DNA of 64,000 nt from Atriophallophorus winterbourni (taxonomy: Eukaryota; Platyhelminthes; Trematoda; Plagiorchiida; Microphallidae). The DNA lies in assembly GCA_013407085.1 (NCBI GenBank), contig JACCGJ010001363.1, forward strand, positions 1 through 64,000, given 5' to 3'. Positions within the stretch are counted from its first letter, which is position 1; every line of letters begins with the position of its first letter. The translations under genes and the position numbers were made by a program. Of this stretch, positions 22,743 to 32,900 are shown one piece after another. A model generated the notes under the pieces. The model saw only the letters and a list, made by a program, of their open reading frames with translations, had not been told where the DNA came from and searched no databases.

Positions 22743-22916
22743 GCGTTGGATCAGCATTTAATGAGACGGATGGACTTGATTCCCGGAGTGATATAGTGGT
22801 GTTTTTCTACTCTCAAAGTTTGCCTTGTCAGCAGAAGTCACCCATGTCTATTACTGTGATGAAGCCTAAACGGGATTTATCCCTTCTGCTTTCGATTCAG
22901 AAGAAGAAGAAGAATG
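22743..22916 (+). pseudogene. 3' end of LINE copy C after the internal deletion
   Basis: GCGTTGGATCAGCATTTAATGAGACGG matches copy A 1656-1685 (last codons of RT), followed by the same UTR, hairpin ACGGGATTTATCCC and GAAGAAGAAG tail. The junction with the palm region at 22738-22743 is a clean deletion compared with copies A and B. Confidence 0.8.
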
Positions 22917-23678
22917 GCATGGTATCCTACAAATTTTTCATTTATTTGTTGCTATCTTATCTCTGGCATATCCTAATCGAATCTGTACTTTTTGCATTCA
23001 TAAGCTCAGCGTAGTATAGTTTTGGGCTATGTGAATGCAAATTCAAACCTGTTTCACCATATTTTACTGTGGAGATAGCAAACAGCATTGGAAAAAAACT
23101 ATCGGGTTTGTGATCTACCAGCGAGCAAATATGGATATTGCGATCGATCATTGTTGTGTTTACGTGTGATCAAAAGGTTTGACCGAGCCGAAAGAATATT
23201 CAATTATATTTCAAATTTGAACAATTTAGTGTTTTGTCTATTCCTGCTTTATTTCATTTTAATTTCCGCAAACGGTTTTGTTTCTAAGTCGCTAATCATT
23301 TTTCCAGATTAATTTCGATGGTATGCCACGACAGAAAATCGACCACTTCACATATTAGTTTGCATAATGCATTTTATGCGAGTACTCTGGTATGAAACAA
23401 AAATGTCTTATCATCGATGCGTGATTAGAGGCATTAGTGCGTTCTAAAGACAAATTTGTGTTCATTCCAACTAGAAAATTATGATTAAAATCATGAAAAG
23501 AACAAGATACAAAGAATCACATCCTCCCCCGTGAATCTTAGTGACGTTACTCATACAACCTCATTTAATAAGACTATTCTAGTAGTATAGTACGTTTAAG
23601 AACATAGTTTTGATTTGTTGCTTTGCCAGTTTTCATGGATAACCTTGAGTAATCTGAACCTGATCTTACTGTCTCCAA

Positions 23679-23712
23679 CTGATGACGGCAACAGATAGAA
23701 ACCGGTAGTAGT
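23679..23712 (+). ncRNA. Hammerhead-type core, unit 1 of copy C
   Basis: CTGATGA (23679-23685), short stem-II region, GAAAC and CGGTAGTAGTGTG. Same degenerate stem I as the unit at 2591, so that change predates the duplication. Confidence 0.45.
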
Positions 23713-23914
23713 GTGTAAGCGATGGGGATGTGAGCACCACAATACATTGGTCTTATATATGCGTCTCGAGCGCTTTTCCAGGAATCACTTTGTGATTCTG
23801 TATTTTAACATCGTGGTTCTTTGTAAGAACCCTATATAACAGTGGCATACAAGTTTAACTTTGTCTACCGCTTTTCCACTGTTTTAAGGCTCACTGAACC
23901 TGATCTTACTGTCT

Positions 23915-23952
23915 CCACCTGATGACAGCAAACATCCAGAAACCGGTAGTGG
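23915..23952 (+). ncRNA. Hammerhead-ribozyme-like motif, unit 2 of copy C
   Basis: CCAC, CTGATGA (23919-23925), CAGCAAACATCCA, GAAAC, CGGTA and GTGG. Stem I CCAC/GTGG and the self-complementary ACCGGT are kept. Stem II is weaker than at 2831 because GG became AG. Core spacing to unit 1 is again 240 bp. Confidence 0.45.
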
Positions 23953-24368
23953 TGTGAAAGGGATGAGAATGTGAGCACCACAATACATTGAGTAATCATG
24001 TTTATCGTGAGTTTATACACACAATTTGAAAAGACATCACTGAAATCCACTAAAATGTTGAAAGTTCTAAGGGGGTATTTCGTACACACTCTCATTTCTT
24101 GGTGAGAACAGACTTTCCTCATACGACTTACCTGATTGTGCCTCAGTCATACAATTAATTAGGTGCTGAACACCCTTCAAGCTAGGCATTATTCATTTTC
24201 AGATACGGTGCTCAACTTTTAATATAATACATATAACTTTTTGTATAACGAAACAAAAACCTACTAGGACTTCTAAGATTAGAGAGTGTACTTCTACTGT
24301 GTTTTGCAGCAGCTGAATGTTAATTTGACAATACAAATTTGGTTAAAATCTGAAAACCTAGGTCAAGC

Positions 24369-25504
24369 TCATTTTGCACCACAGCAATCTTTATTGTCTA
24401 TTTTCCAAATACCTCAAACCCTTTGTTAATTCATGTCAAGAAATAGCTTTTATTAAAGTTGAGTGACAGATACCATTGAGCAAAATGATTTCGTTTATTT
24501 AGTACTGCAAAAAACTAAACATCATTCGACAAAATGATGCAAGAACTCATGAGCAATGCTGTGAAGTCATCGATACTCCACTGACACCCTTCGTTTCCAC
24601 AGAAACGTTCTTGTTTACCCTGACGAGAAAGCAATAACTGCTCTAGAAGTTCATTATTCATTTTCTCAAGGGACTACCAATACTTGAAATACAGAAGTTG
24701 TTTGCAAGCAATCTGTTGTCTACCTAGTCAAAAGTCTCAAAACTATCTGAGAAAAAAATCTTTAAACGGTATACTTCTTAGTCACATCATTTAAAAACAA
24801 AAGAGATTGCTAGGCCAGACCAAAATTTCAGAAACATATGTTGAGTAGAGTTCAGTAAAAGAACATTTAGTATATGGCATCAACATTATTTCTGATGGTT
24901 CACTCCAGGATTTAATTAATTATGTGACTTACATGTCTGTGATTAAATATTAAAGAGCGAATTCTAATCTTATATATTATAATTACATCAATTAGCTTCG
25001 TAAAACTCATAACTATTCCATGCTTTCAGGAATCTTAGAAAAAACGACTCAAGGGCTCTTTGAGTATCGGCTTCAGGTCCATTTTTGTTAGATAAATTAC
25101 ATCGAATCCCAAAGATTTGTTTTTTGTTGCAACGAACATTTTAAGCTCCATCCTCAATGAAGAATAATTCCTTCAATGAAGCAACACTATCTGGCCTTAT
25201 ATACTCTAGACAGACTGAATATTTTAGAACTCTCGGAGCATTTTTGAATCCCTTACTATCGATGCTGCAACATTTTGTTGTAGATTTCCAATGCAATGCC
25301 CCATTTCACCATTAATTGGGTATAACTGTATTCCTTTTATGGACACTGTTTTATATTTTGTGCCACGCGGGCTTTAAATCACACTTTGCATTGTGTTTAA
25401 TTCCTTTAGACTTATTAATGACCATTTTATATCTTTTCTATTACATATGTGTCTGGAAGGTTTACTGATACTTAATCTTCAGATACATAATCTGCAGACA
25501 TTTT
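24369..25504. other. Unassigned AT-rich stretch upstream of the MULE remnant
   Basis: No frame is recognisable. It lies directly left of the transposase remnant and could hold the element's non-coding end or decayed coding sequence, but no motif supports this. Confidence 0.4.
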
Positions 25505-26225
25505 ATCTCTAGTTTGATAACTTCTAAAGAATGCAGAATACGTTTAAATGAATTTATTTAGCAGGAGAGATATGCAATTGATTTTAAGAACGTCAATCTT
25601 TCCGTAGTTGAGTATCGCTGAATTGCTCGAGATGTTCTGGCGCATATTTCAGTATACTTCTTCTTCTGTTTCTTATGAACCTTAGCACTTGCTTGAAGAA
25701 CTGAGACCGTATGCTGTCGGCAATCCTTTCGCAAATTGTTAAGAAATATCCACATGGTGGGATGTAATGGTGAATGTAAGCATGATGCCAGCCTTCTACA
25801 GCATTATTCGTTCAAGCAACACCACTATTTGCGTCTTCATACTTATTCCAGGTTTTAGGCTGAAATATAGCTGAGGCAAAGTTTTATCTTCTACCTCTAA
25901 TTCGTCGACCTCGAAAAAAGTTATGTTCAAAATAAGATAACAGTTCATTAATCCTCTCACTTTGAGGCATAGATTCGACTAAAATCTCAAATGTGTCGAT
26001 TACATCATTCAACGGCACAATCATGAGGCGTAAATCATCGTCTGCCTCATAATCTGCTTTCATCCCTAGTTCACATATTTTTCGTTGCATGGCATGACAT
26101 CTCGAGCAATTCAGCGATACTCAACTACGGAAAGATTGACGTTCTTAAAATCAATTGCATATCTCTCCTACTGAATAAATTCATTTAAACATATTCTGGA
26201 TCCTTCATAAGTTATCAAACTGGGG
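25505..26225 (-). pseudogene. Mutator-like (MULE) transposase remnant with inverted arms
   Basis: Minus-strand frames from 26090 to 25560 give PQSERINELLSYFEHNFFRG then RRIRGRR, PKTWNKYEDANSGVA followed by a stop and TNNAVEGWHHAYIHHYIPPC, then GYFLTICERIADSIRSQFFK. The series 'Y(F)RGRR...W(N)xY...RTNNxVEGWH' is the C-terminal part of MULE-type transposases related to FLYWCH proteins; the R before TNNAVEGWH is replaced by a stop (TGA). The outer 130 bp on each side (25510-25640 and 26091-26222) are an almost perfect inverted repeat that includes the transposase 3' coding part. A dead partial copy, with DNA-transposon origin likely. Confidence 0.6.
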
Positions 26226-27255
26226 ATTTAATGTCTGGGGATTAAGTGTTTCGAGATTAAGTGACCGGATATCGTCTGAAAGACTTCCTAAATGTCTACA
26301 ACTGGTCTCTGATTCAAATCACACGGTGAATTGATAATGTTCACTAGAGTGGCTTGCAGCGTCGTTTGACGTGCACCTATCTTGCAAGTTAGACAAATAG
26401 ATGTGTATGAGCTGCCAGTTTGTGACTATATCTCCATCTGCATGGCAAGACAAAGGATAAGTTGGATATTGTGCATGCTATGCTTAACGTTTGATTCTGA
26501 TGTTGAAGGACAGCCTGATAAATAGGGCAATGCCTCTAGTTCTGAGCAAACCTGACCTATCACATCTGATCGAATAGTATTTAATAATACTTATATTAGG
26601 ATTATGATATGATCCAAAGAAGCAAGTTTCAATGAATGGTGTATCCGATGCACTAGGACGGCTAGTTCGAACACTACATAAATTACCATATGCTAATATG
26701 AAGATAGTGATTCTCACTTAAGAATTGGTTAGACCTTCCTAGGGCTGCAATACACAAAGTGTCCTTAAGTTTTATGGATTGCTGGTTAATGGGATTTTGT
26801 CATTTTAAGTGGCCTGTAGATTAACGGCATTTTGAAGCATTCTACTCATAAACCTTGTATTTTTAAGTTTAAAACAATTTCTTTGTGCTTCTTTCACTGT
26901 TTTCTGTAATCAAAAAACTTACCTTGCTTTTAAAGAAAAGTGCTTTTCGATATAGGTTACTACGTTATTTCGATGTATATTGATTCCACAATGTCTCCTA
27001 TTATCGAGCAATACTGCACGTTCGGTCAAGGGTGGTATAAATTCGAGAAACGTTTCACGATCAGAATACAAGACACATTGGTTATTACACCAAGTCATTT
27101 CCTAAAGTCTGGGTTCTGAATATTAGTAATAATTGAAATATTTTTATCGATCTTTCTTGGAATAAGCATATAAATTACAGTCATACTCCTGAACTGAAGC
27201 CAAAAATTAATATTAATTTTATTACATCTTCTGATACTTTATTTCCAAATAACGA
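26226..27255. other. Unassigned stretch
   Basis: No gene or repeat recognised. Frames on either strand are short and unlike known domains. Confidence 0.5.
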
Positions 27256-27259
27256 ACTC

Positions 27260-27485
27260 GTGTGCAAATATGAATACTTTTCAAGCCCATGGGTCAAACC
27301 CCATCTACATGTGTTTGCAAGTGATGAACAGTGTATTCGTGCGTGCCATATCAAAACGTTGGTCCAAAGTTCAAATTATTTTTGCCCAATGTTTCATGAG
27401 ACACCAATCCTGATCGTACTGTCATAATATGGTGATTGCAAACATCACGAAACCGTTAGTGGGGTGTACGAGATGTAAATGCCCA
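27260..27485 (+). repeat. Diverged hammerhead repeat unit
   Basis: GTCAAACCCCATCTACATGTGTTTG (27293-27317) matches the body of the units at 46600-47000, followed by CCTGATCGTACTGTCAT and a hammerhead-like core at 27429-27470: GTGAT/ATCAC stem II, GAAAC and CGTTA, then GTGGGG. The CTGATGA box is reduced to GGTGA, so it is not catalytic. Confidence 0.5.
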
Positions 27486-28337
27486 CGAATATAGATTTTT
27501 CCAAATTGCAAACTTGTACAAATCCGAAAAACATCGATCCAGTCGGATTTGCTTTGTGATAATATGTGAAATGACCATCATTTCGCAGCAATAAACACTG
27601 CTGTGAGCAAAACAAACGAGCAACAAGGAAGCGACTGCCTTTTGCGTGGTCGAAGATCGATACATTGTATTTGGACGTTCATTGTATAAATAGATATGGA
27701 AACAAGCCTTTTGATGCAAAATATTCAAAAATTACACCAATTGAATGGAGATTATAAGAGTTATTTCTAAAAACATTAGAGCCCAAAATAATCCAACTGC
27801 ACTCCGTGGTATAATATAAGAAGATTTGAAGGTTAAAAGGAAAGCATGAAAATATGTGTTTATTTCGCGTTTTGAATCGAATTTTAGTCTGTATAGTTTG
27901 TTCGGTATATCAATAAGCTGCGCAGTTTCGTGATTTCTGGAACCACAACTATTGTTTTGCTGGTCTCACATCCCCTGTGATAAGTGCTGAAGATACATTG
28001 ATTATTTTGAGTGCTTGAACGGAAATCACTCCTTGATTTTTTACATGGACACCTTTCTTCGCCGTCGTACACTATTTAAAAGTGGAATTTAAATTTCAAA
28101 TTTGTCCGCGACCATCGTTGTATTTATCAATAAAATACATATCAAATTTAGATTTTTACCATCTAGCCAAAATGTAACATTAATAACAGATATTTTTTAT
28201 TAATAATAAACATATATTCAGAAATTTCATTATAATGTATCATTTCATTACATTTAATACGATCACAAGTCATTATTTTCTCGTGTCACTTTGTCAAGTT
28301 TCAACGTCAGGCAAACTATACGAATGACTTATTGATG
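27486..28337. other. Unassigned AT-rich stretch
   Basis: No recognisable gene or repeat. Confidence 0.5.
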
Positions 28338-28374
28338 ATGCAAAGAAATTTGAGTGCAATCGGTTAGAGCAGAT

Positions 28375-28423
28375 TTTGGGTAACGTTTCACTTCTAACAC
28401 AGAAGCTTCGTCAGACCAAGGGT
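28375..28423 (-). ncRNA. Hammerhead-like motif in left PLE arm
   Basis: In minus sense: TGGT, CTGACGA, a stem-II hairpin AAGCTTCTG/TAGAAG, GAAAC, GTT, ACCC. This matches CUGANGA...GAAAC order with stem I GGT/ACC and self-complementary ACGT as stem III. An extra A precedes stem II. Activity is not established. Confidence 0.4.
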
Positions 28424-28857
28424 AGAATCTTGAACCAGGCGGCCATACGCGTAAATTATAAGAAACGGAAAACTATCCGTTCAGTTCCGATGCACCTCAA
28501 GCATAAGACACCTTTATCTAGCGTTACGAACAGCATCTACAGAATCAACTGTAAGGACTGTTCGGGTGTTTACATAGGGCAGACTTCCAACGAAATTCAC
28601 ACTAGAATCGAAGAACACCGAAAGTGTGTCCGGAGACAGCTCCGGGATGCGAGGGAATATCAATCCCTTATTCGTGATTCCGCCTTGACGGAGCACGTTT
28701 TAGATACGGGTCGATCTAGACAATCTGGAAATATTGAGACGCGGTATTAAACCGTATAGAGAGTGCCTACGTGCGAAGGCAGGTCAACTGGCGGTCAATA
28801 AGGTGGATGGGGCAGAAATCTCCACAATCTGGCGCTCGGCACTGATGCGAAAGTAAA
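28376..28857 (+). pseudogene. PLE GIY-YIG endonuclease domain
   Basis: A 124-codon frame (28376-28750) reads VNYKKRKTIRSVPMHLKHKT, then IYRINCKDCSGVYIGQTSNE and HTRIEEHRKCVRRQLRD. CxxC precedes the GVYIGQT core, the fluke version of GIY-YIG, with the downstream R...EH pair. This Zn-CxxC plus GIY-YIG arrangement belongs to the C-terminal endonuclease of Penelope-like retroelements, which nicks target DNA. Near 28730 the frame shifts: the C terminus continues in another frame as LEILRRGIKPYRECLRAKAG to LMRK and a stop at 28857. The preceding RT is missing, and the first codons overlap the inverted arm. Confidence 0.75.
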
Positions 28858-29164
28858 TAGTTTTTATTCACCTTATACCTACTAGTTAATTAAATTTTTG
28901 TTTTTCTTCAAAAATAGGCTAACCTTAGCACCGTTGGTTACGTATTTTTACGTATGTGGGCAGCTGTGTCAACCGACCTTGACCGTGTTCACTTGTATCA
29001 GATTGGCGTGGATACACACTAGGAGGAAAATCGACCACTGATTATGGTCATTCCCACGAGACGTGACACACCGTAGGCGTATTATAGACTGTTTAGCGGT
29101 AAGGTCATAAAAGTGGTGATGGGTTGACTACTACTTAATCATGTTCCCTGTCCTGACTATCACC

Positions 29165-29210
29165 CTTGGTCTGACGAAGCTTCTGTGTCAGAAGTGAAAC
29201 GTTACCCAAA
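29165..29210 (+). ncRNA. Hammerhead-like motif in right PLE arm
   Basis: TTGGT, CTGACGA (29171-29177), CTTCTG/CAGAAG stem II with loop TGT, GAAAC (29196-29200), GTT, ACCCAAAG. Stem I can form as GGT/ACC plus TT/AA across a bulged C. The self-complementary ACGT may serve as a two-base-pair or dimeric stem III, with cleavage predicted after T29203 (roughly GUU). Confidence 0.45.
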
Positions 29211-29280
29211 GCTGCTCTAACTGATTGCACTTAAATTTCTTTGCATTTTAAATACACGATCGGTCCAAACATATTTCAAT

Positions 29281-29614
29281 CGATTGCTGCCTTATTGATG
29301 AATTACTTGATGAAAATATCAAAAACTTGTCAGAGCTAATGCGATATCTTGCTAAAATCTGCAATACCAAATCACAACCGATTCCTGACTGTTTTCAGGT
29401 GGAAATAGTAGCTTCAGGTTAAAGGTGTCTCAAATGAATTTTGAAGTGGTGAAATTATTTAGACTTAGAAGCCACTGCTAACTGTTATGTGATAGCAAAC
29501 ATCACACCAAAGATTCAACGCATCGAAACTAGAGTTCATGTCCTCAGTAATGACGAAATCTTGCGTTGCTGCAAAGGTTTGCCTTTTAACCAAGCATCAT
29601 ACGCACAGGTGTAC
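29281..29614 (+). other. Coding-like stretches of unknown identity
   Basis: Two adjacent open stretches look protein-like. One, 29281-29399, ends at CAG before GTGGAA (DELLDENIKNLSELMRYLAK, IPDCFQ). The other, about 29461-29610, reads LEATANCYVIANITPKIQRI, HVLSNDEILRCCKGLPFNQA and ends at CAG before GTGTAC. Their frames do not join simply, and the first is closed by stops if read on. They may be exons of a gene, a pseudogene, or chance. No family was recognised. Confidence 0.25.
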
Positions 29615-29883
29615 GATAATCTACTTCATCTTGTTTTTCATCATTTTCAAATTCATGAATTATCCCGCTTTTCTCGACTATTCACATATTTTCTTAAGAA
29701 TTTTCGAATCGTAATTTATAGTTGACCTAAATCTTAATTAAGGACTTTCGATTAAAGGTAACCCGGAGCCATCATATTTTTGCAAGACATAATTAATATG
29801 TATTTTGTATCCAGACTTACACGGATTAGTCACAATACTTTTCGCAAAGTAAGTTCAGATATTGTCTATTAAGCTTCTAACAG

Positions 29884-29995
29884 CCCTTCGACTCGGTCGT
29901 CCTGCGATCTTTATCTAGCTACAGCAAGCCTATATTTTACAATGCTAACGAGATCGTGAAAGATATTCAACCAAATTCGGTTATTCTCGCCGGTG
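29884..29995 (+). CDS. OXCT1: SCOT exon (leader end and first strand)
   Basis: Acceptor TTCTAACAG; exon reads [20 protein letters not shown] then [17 protein letters not shown], donor GTAAGT. The first residues, rich in R, S and V, look like the end of a mitochondrial targeting peptide; [14 protein letters not shown] aligns with mammalian KFYTDPVEAVKDI. Start exon not identified: no convincing ATG exon was seen upstream. Confidence 0.85.
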
Positions 29996-32900
29996 GTAAG
30001 TAAATCTGAAGTTTGAATCGTGATTTACAGGTTTCGGCTTATGTGGTATTCCAGAGAATTTGATAAAAGGGCTTGCGGCCAGCGGAGTCGGGGGACTAAC
30101 AGTTGTGAGTAATAATGGAGGGATAGAAAACGTTGGTTTGGGAATCCTTATTAAGAACAATCAGGTATGTGTTATGTTCTAAGAGTGGATCGTATTTTTC
30201 GTTCATATAAACTTTAATCAATAGTTAACTGCTGCACTCTTCATATATCTTTGCAATCATACTCAATCACTCACTCACTCAGTCCTCTCCGTGCCGGGTG
30301 GCACATGAGGCGAAGACAACCCCACGCCAGTGGTTCCGGTCTGCCGCTGCTGCCGTTGCCGCCTGCACGGTGAATCCTTGTGCATGTAGTTCGCGTTCCG
30401 ACATTCTGTGCCAAGTTTCCTTGGACCGTCCCCTTTTTCATTTACCTTGCGGAATCCAGTGAATGGCTATCTTCGTATGCGAACTGGGATCCATCCTGCA
30501 GACATGACTGAACCATCTCCACAGTCGTCTTTTGACTACGGTAGATACCACCTCCAGACCAGTTTTTCTCAGGAGCTCTTCATTCGAAATGGTGTGTGGC
30601 CAAAAAATCCGTAGAATCCTTCTCAAGCACATAGTTTGAAACACGTTAATTCTGCGCTCAATGGCAGCGGTCGTCTTCCAGCATTCCGATGCATACAGCA
30701 ACACACTCAGAACGTTGCTCTTAAAGAGTCTGATCTTCGTGTTAATGCTGAGAACGAAGGATTTCCAAATGGAATTTAGCATGCAGAATGCTTGGTTCGC
30801 TTTCCCGATTCTTCTCCTGACCTCATCCTCACAGTCACCATTTACAGTCAGTTTGCTCCCAAGGTAGACTGTATCTGTAACTTCACGGAGCGGTTGACCG
30901 TCCACGAACACTGGTGGTTGCTCCGGAACATTTTTCCGCATTGCCTCTAATTTGCCAGCGTCAATTTCTAAACCCACCGTCTTGCCAATTGTCGATAGTC
31001 GATCGCTCTTGTTCTGGATGTCACTGATCTTGCATGCCAAAATGGCAACATCATCCGCATAGTCCAGATATTCTAGCGGTCCCGCTGGGGTCCATGGAAT
31101 GCCTGCTGTTCTGCCATCGGTCACCTGTCTCATAATCCAGTCTATTGTTAGGGAGAAGAGTATCGGTGAGAGGATACATCCTTGCCTCACTCCCGTACGA
31201 ACCTCAAACTTCTCAGTAAGCATTTCATTGTGAGCGACTTGGCATTCAAACTTCTCATAAAAGGCTTTTATGAGATTTACTATCATTGATGGTATACCAT
31301 AATGACGGAGAATTTTCCATAACACTGGTCGGCGAACGCTATCAAGGGCCTTCTGGAAGTCGATGTAGGCCACACATAGCTCTGCATTCCATTCATGTGT
31401 CTGCTCCAGGACCTGACGGAGGACAAAGATTTGGTCAATGCAAGATTTTCTTTTCCTGAACCCGGCTTGCTCTTATCGTAAAATGGATTCAACTGCATTG
31501 GAGACACGTCGGAGAATGATGTGGCAGAATACTTTGCTCGTGACTGATATAAGCGTAATACCTCGCCAATTGGTGCAGTAGCTTAAGTCACCTTTCTTGG
31601 GAAGTTTGCAATCATACCACGTTCTGAAATTAAACTGGTTTGGTGTGATGTTGTTGTTGATGTTATCCTCCTTCGGTGGATGACGACCTTGGATGTACAT
31701 CACAATCGCATGATTTTTTCACATTGTACATCTTTCCGAATGACTAAACAGTCCGATTTGAAAGGAACAATCTCCTCCGCAACGCTCGCAGCGATAGGCA
31801 GTATTCGATCGATCGGCATCAGTTGAACGCCAGGGCAGCCAAGAGCTGTATATGCTCCTTCCCCGATTGCAGACGACACTTCATACAATGCTTCCAATGT
31901 GAGCGGTCAAGAGCAAGTTCTTCCCAACTTGTGAGGTCAATGCCAAGCGATTTCACATCGCTTTTGCAAACGTTTTGTACCGCAAGTGCGGTCTGCGCAT
32001 TGGTTGACTTCCTGATTGCAACTCATCATAAAGTAGATCTTTCGGAATACGACCATTTTACCAAGCTACCGCAGGCGGCGCTGTCTTAGTAGTGTGAACA
32101 TCCTCTGTAGACCAGCTTTTGAAAGCACTTCACCATTCGTCACGGTCCATCCACGATATGTTCAATATACTACTGATGCTTCGTAGATGTAAAGCATTCA
32201 GCTTCCGTTCGTATCTTGCGTGGATGGTCCAGGTTTCACTGCCGTACAATAAAGCATTTAGTACGCCCGCGCTGTATACCATCATCTTTGTCCTTACAGT
32301 AAACCTGCCGTTGCCCCAAACACAAGAGTTCAATTGAGACAAAATGACAGCTGCTCTGCCAATCCGTTTATCAATCTTCGTGTCTAGCGAGAGGTTATCC
32401 GCAATGGTTGAACCAAGATATTTGAAATGATGTACTGGTTCAAGCTGACAGTTTCCAACACTGATGATTTAAGGCGAAACAATCCCTGGACCAAGGACTT
32501 TGTTCTTTTTCACGCTGATTGTTAGGCAAAAGTCTTTGCGTGCCGATGAAAAACAGTCGATTAGTGACTGAAGGTGTTCTTGGGAGTGAGCAATATTGGC
32601 TGCATCGTCGGCAAAGAGCAGGACACGGATTAGCACATCCCGTACCTTAGTTTGTGCTCTCAACCTTTTCAGGTTTAAAAGGTTGCGTGCGTGGGTAAAT
32701 GCCTTCTGTTCTCGTCCTAACAGCATGCTTCAGAAGCAGAGCAAAAATACCGAGAATCTTGGGAGTAAGAACACACCCTTGTTTGACGCCTCGGCAAATT
32801 TCAAAGGATTCTGAACTACAACCGTTAAAATGGACTGAGTCCTTCATTCCGTCGTCTGCGTCATCCGTATTATACATTTATTTGTTTTTAAAATGTAAAT

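Larger units (their letters stand above)
22917..24368 (+). repeat. Direct copy of the 1.45-kb segment downstream of LINE C
   Basis: Matches 1834-3283 from GGCATGGTATCCTACAAATTT to GGTCAAGCT with a few per cent scattered differences, including both hammerhead units. At 24369 it changes to unrelated DNA (CATTTTGCACCACAGC). There is no LINE tail or A-tail at this end. Confidence 0.8.
28338..29246. mobile_element. Penelope-like element fragment with inverted ends
   Basis: A ~909-bp unit bounded by inverted arms of about 85 bp: 28338-28423 (ATGCAAAGAAATTTGAGTGC) and 29162-29246 (GCACTTAAATTTCTTTGCAT). Between them lie the GIY-YIG coding fragment and 300 bp of non-coding DNA. Both arms hold a hammerhead-like motif in opposite orientation. 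PLEs are known to carry hammerhead motifs in their terminal repeats and to leave truncated or inverted copies. No RT is present. Confidence 0.6.
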
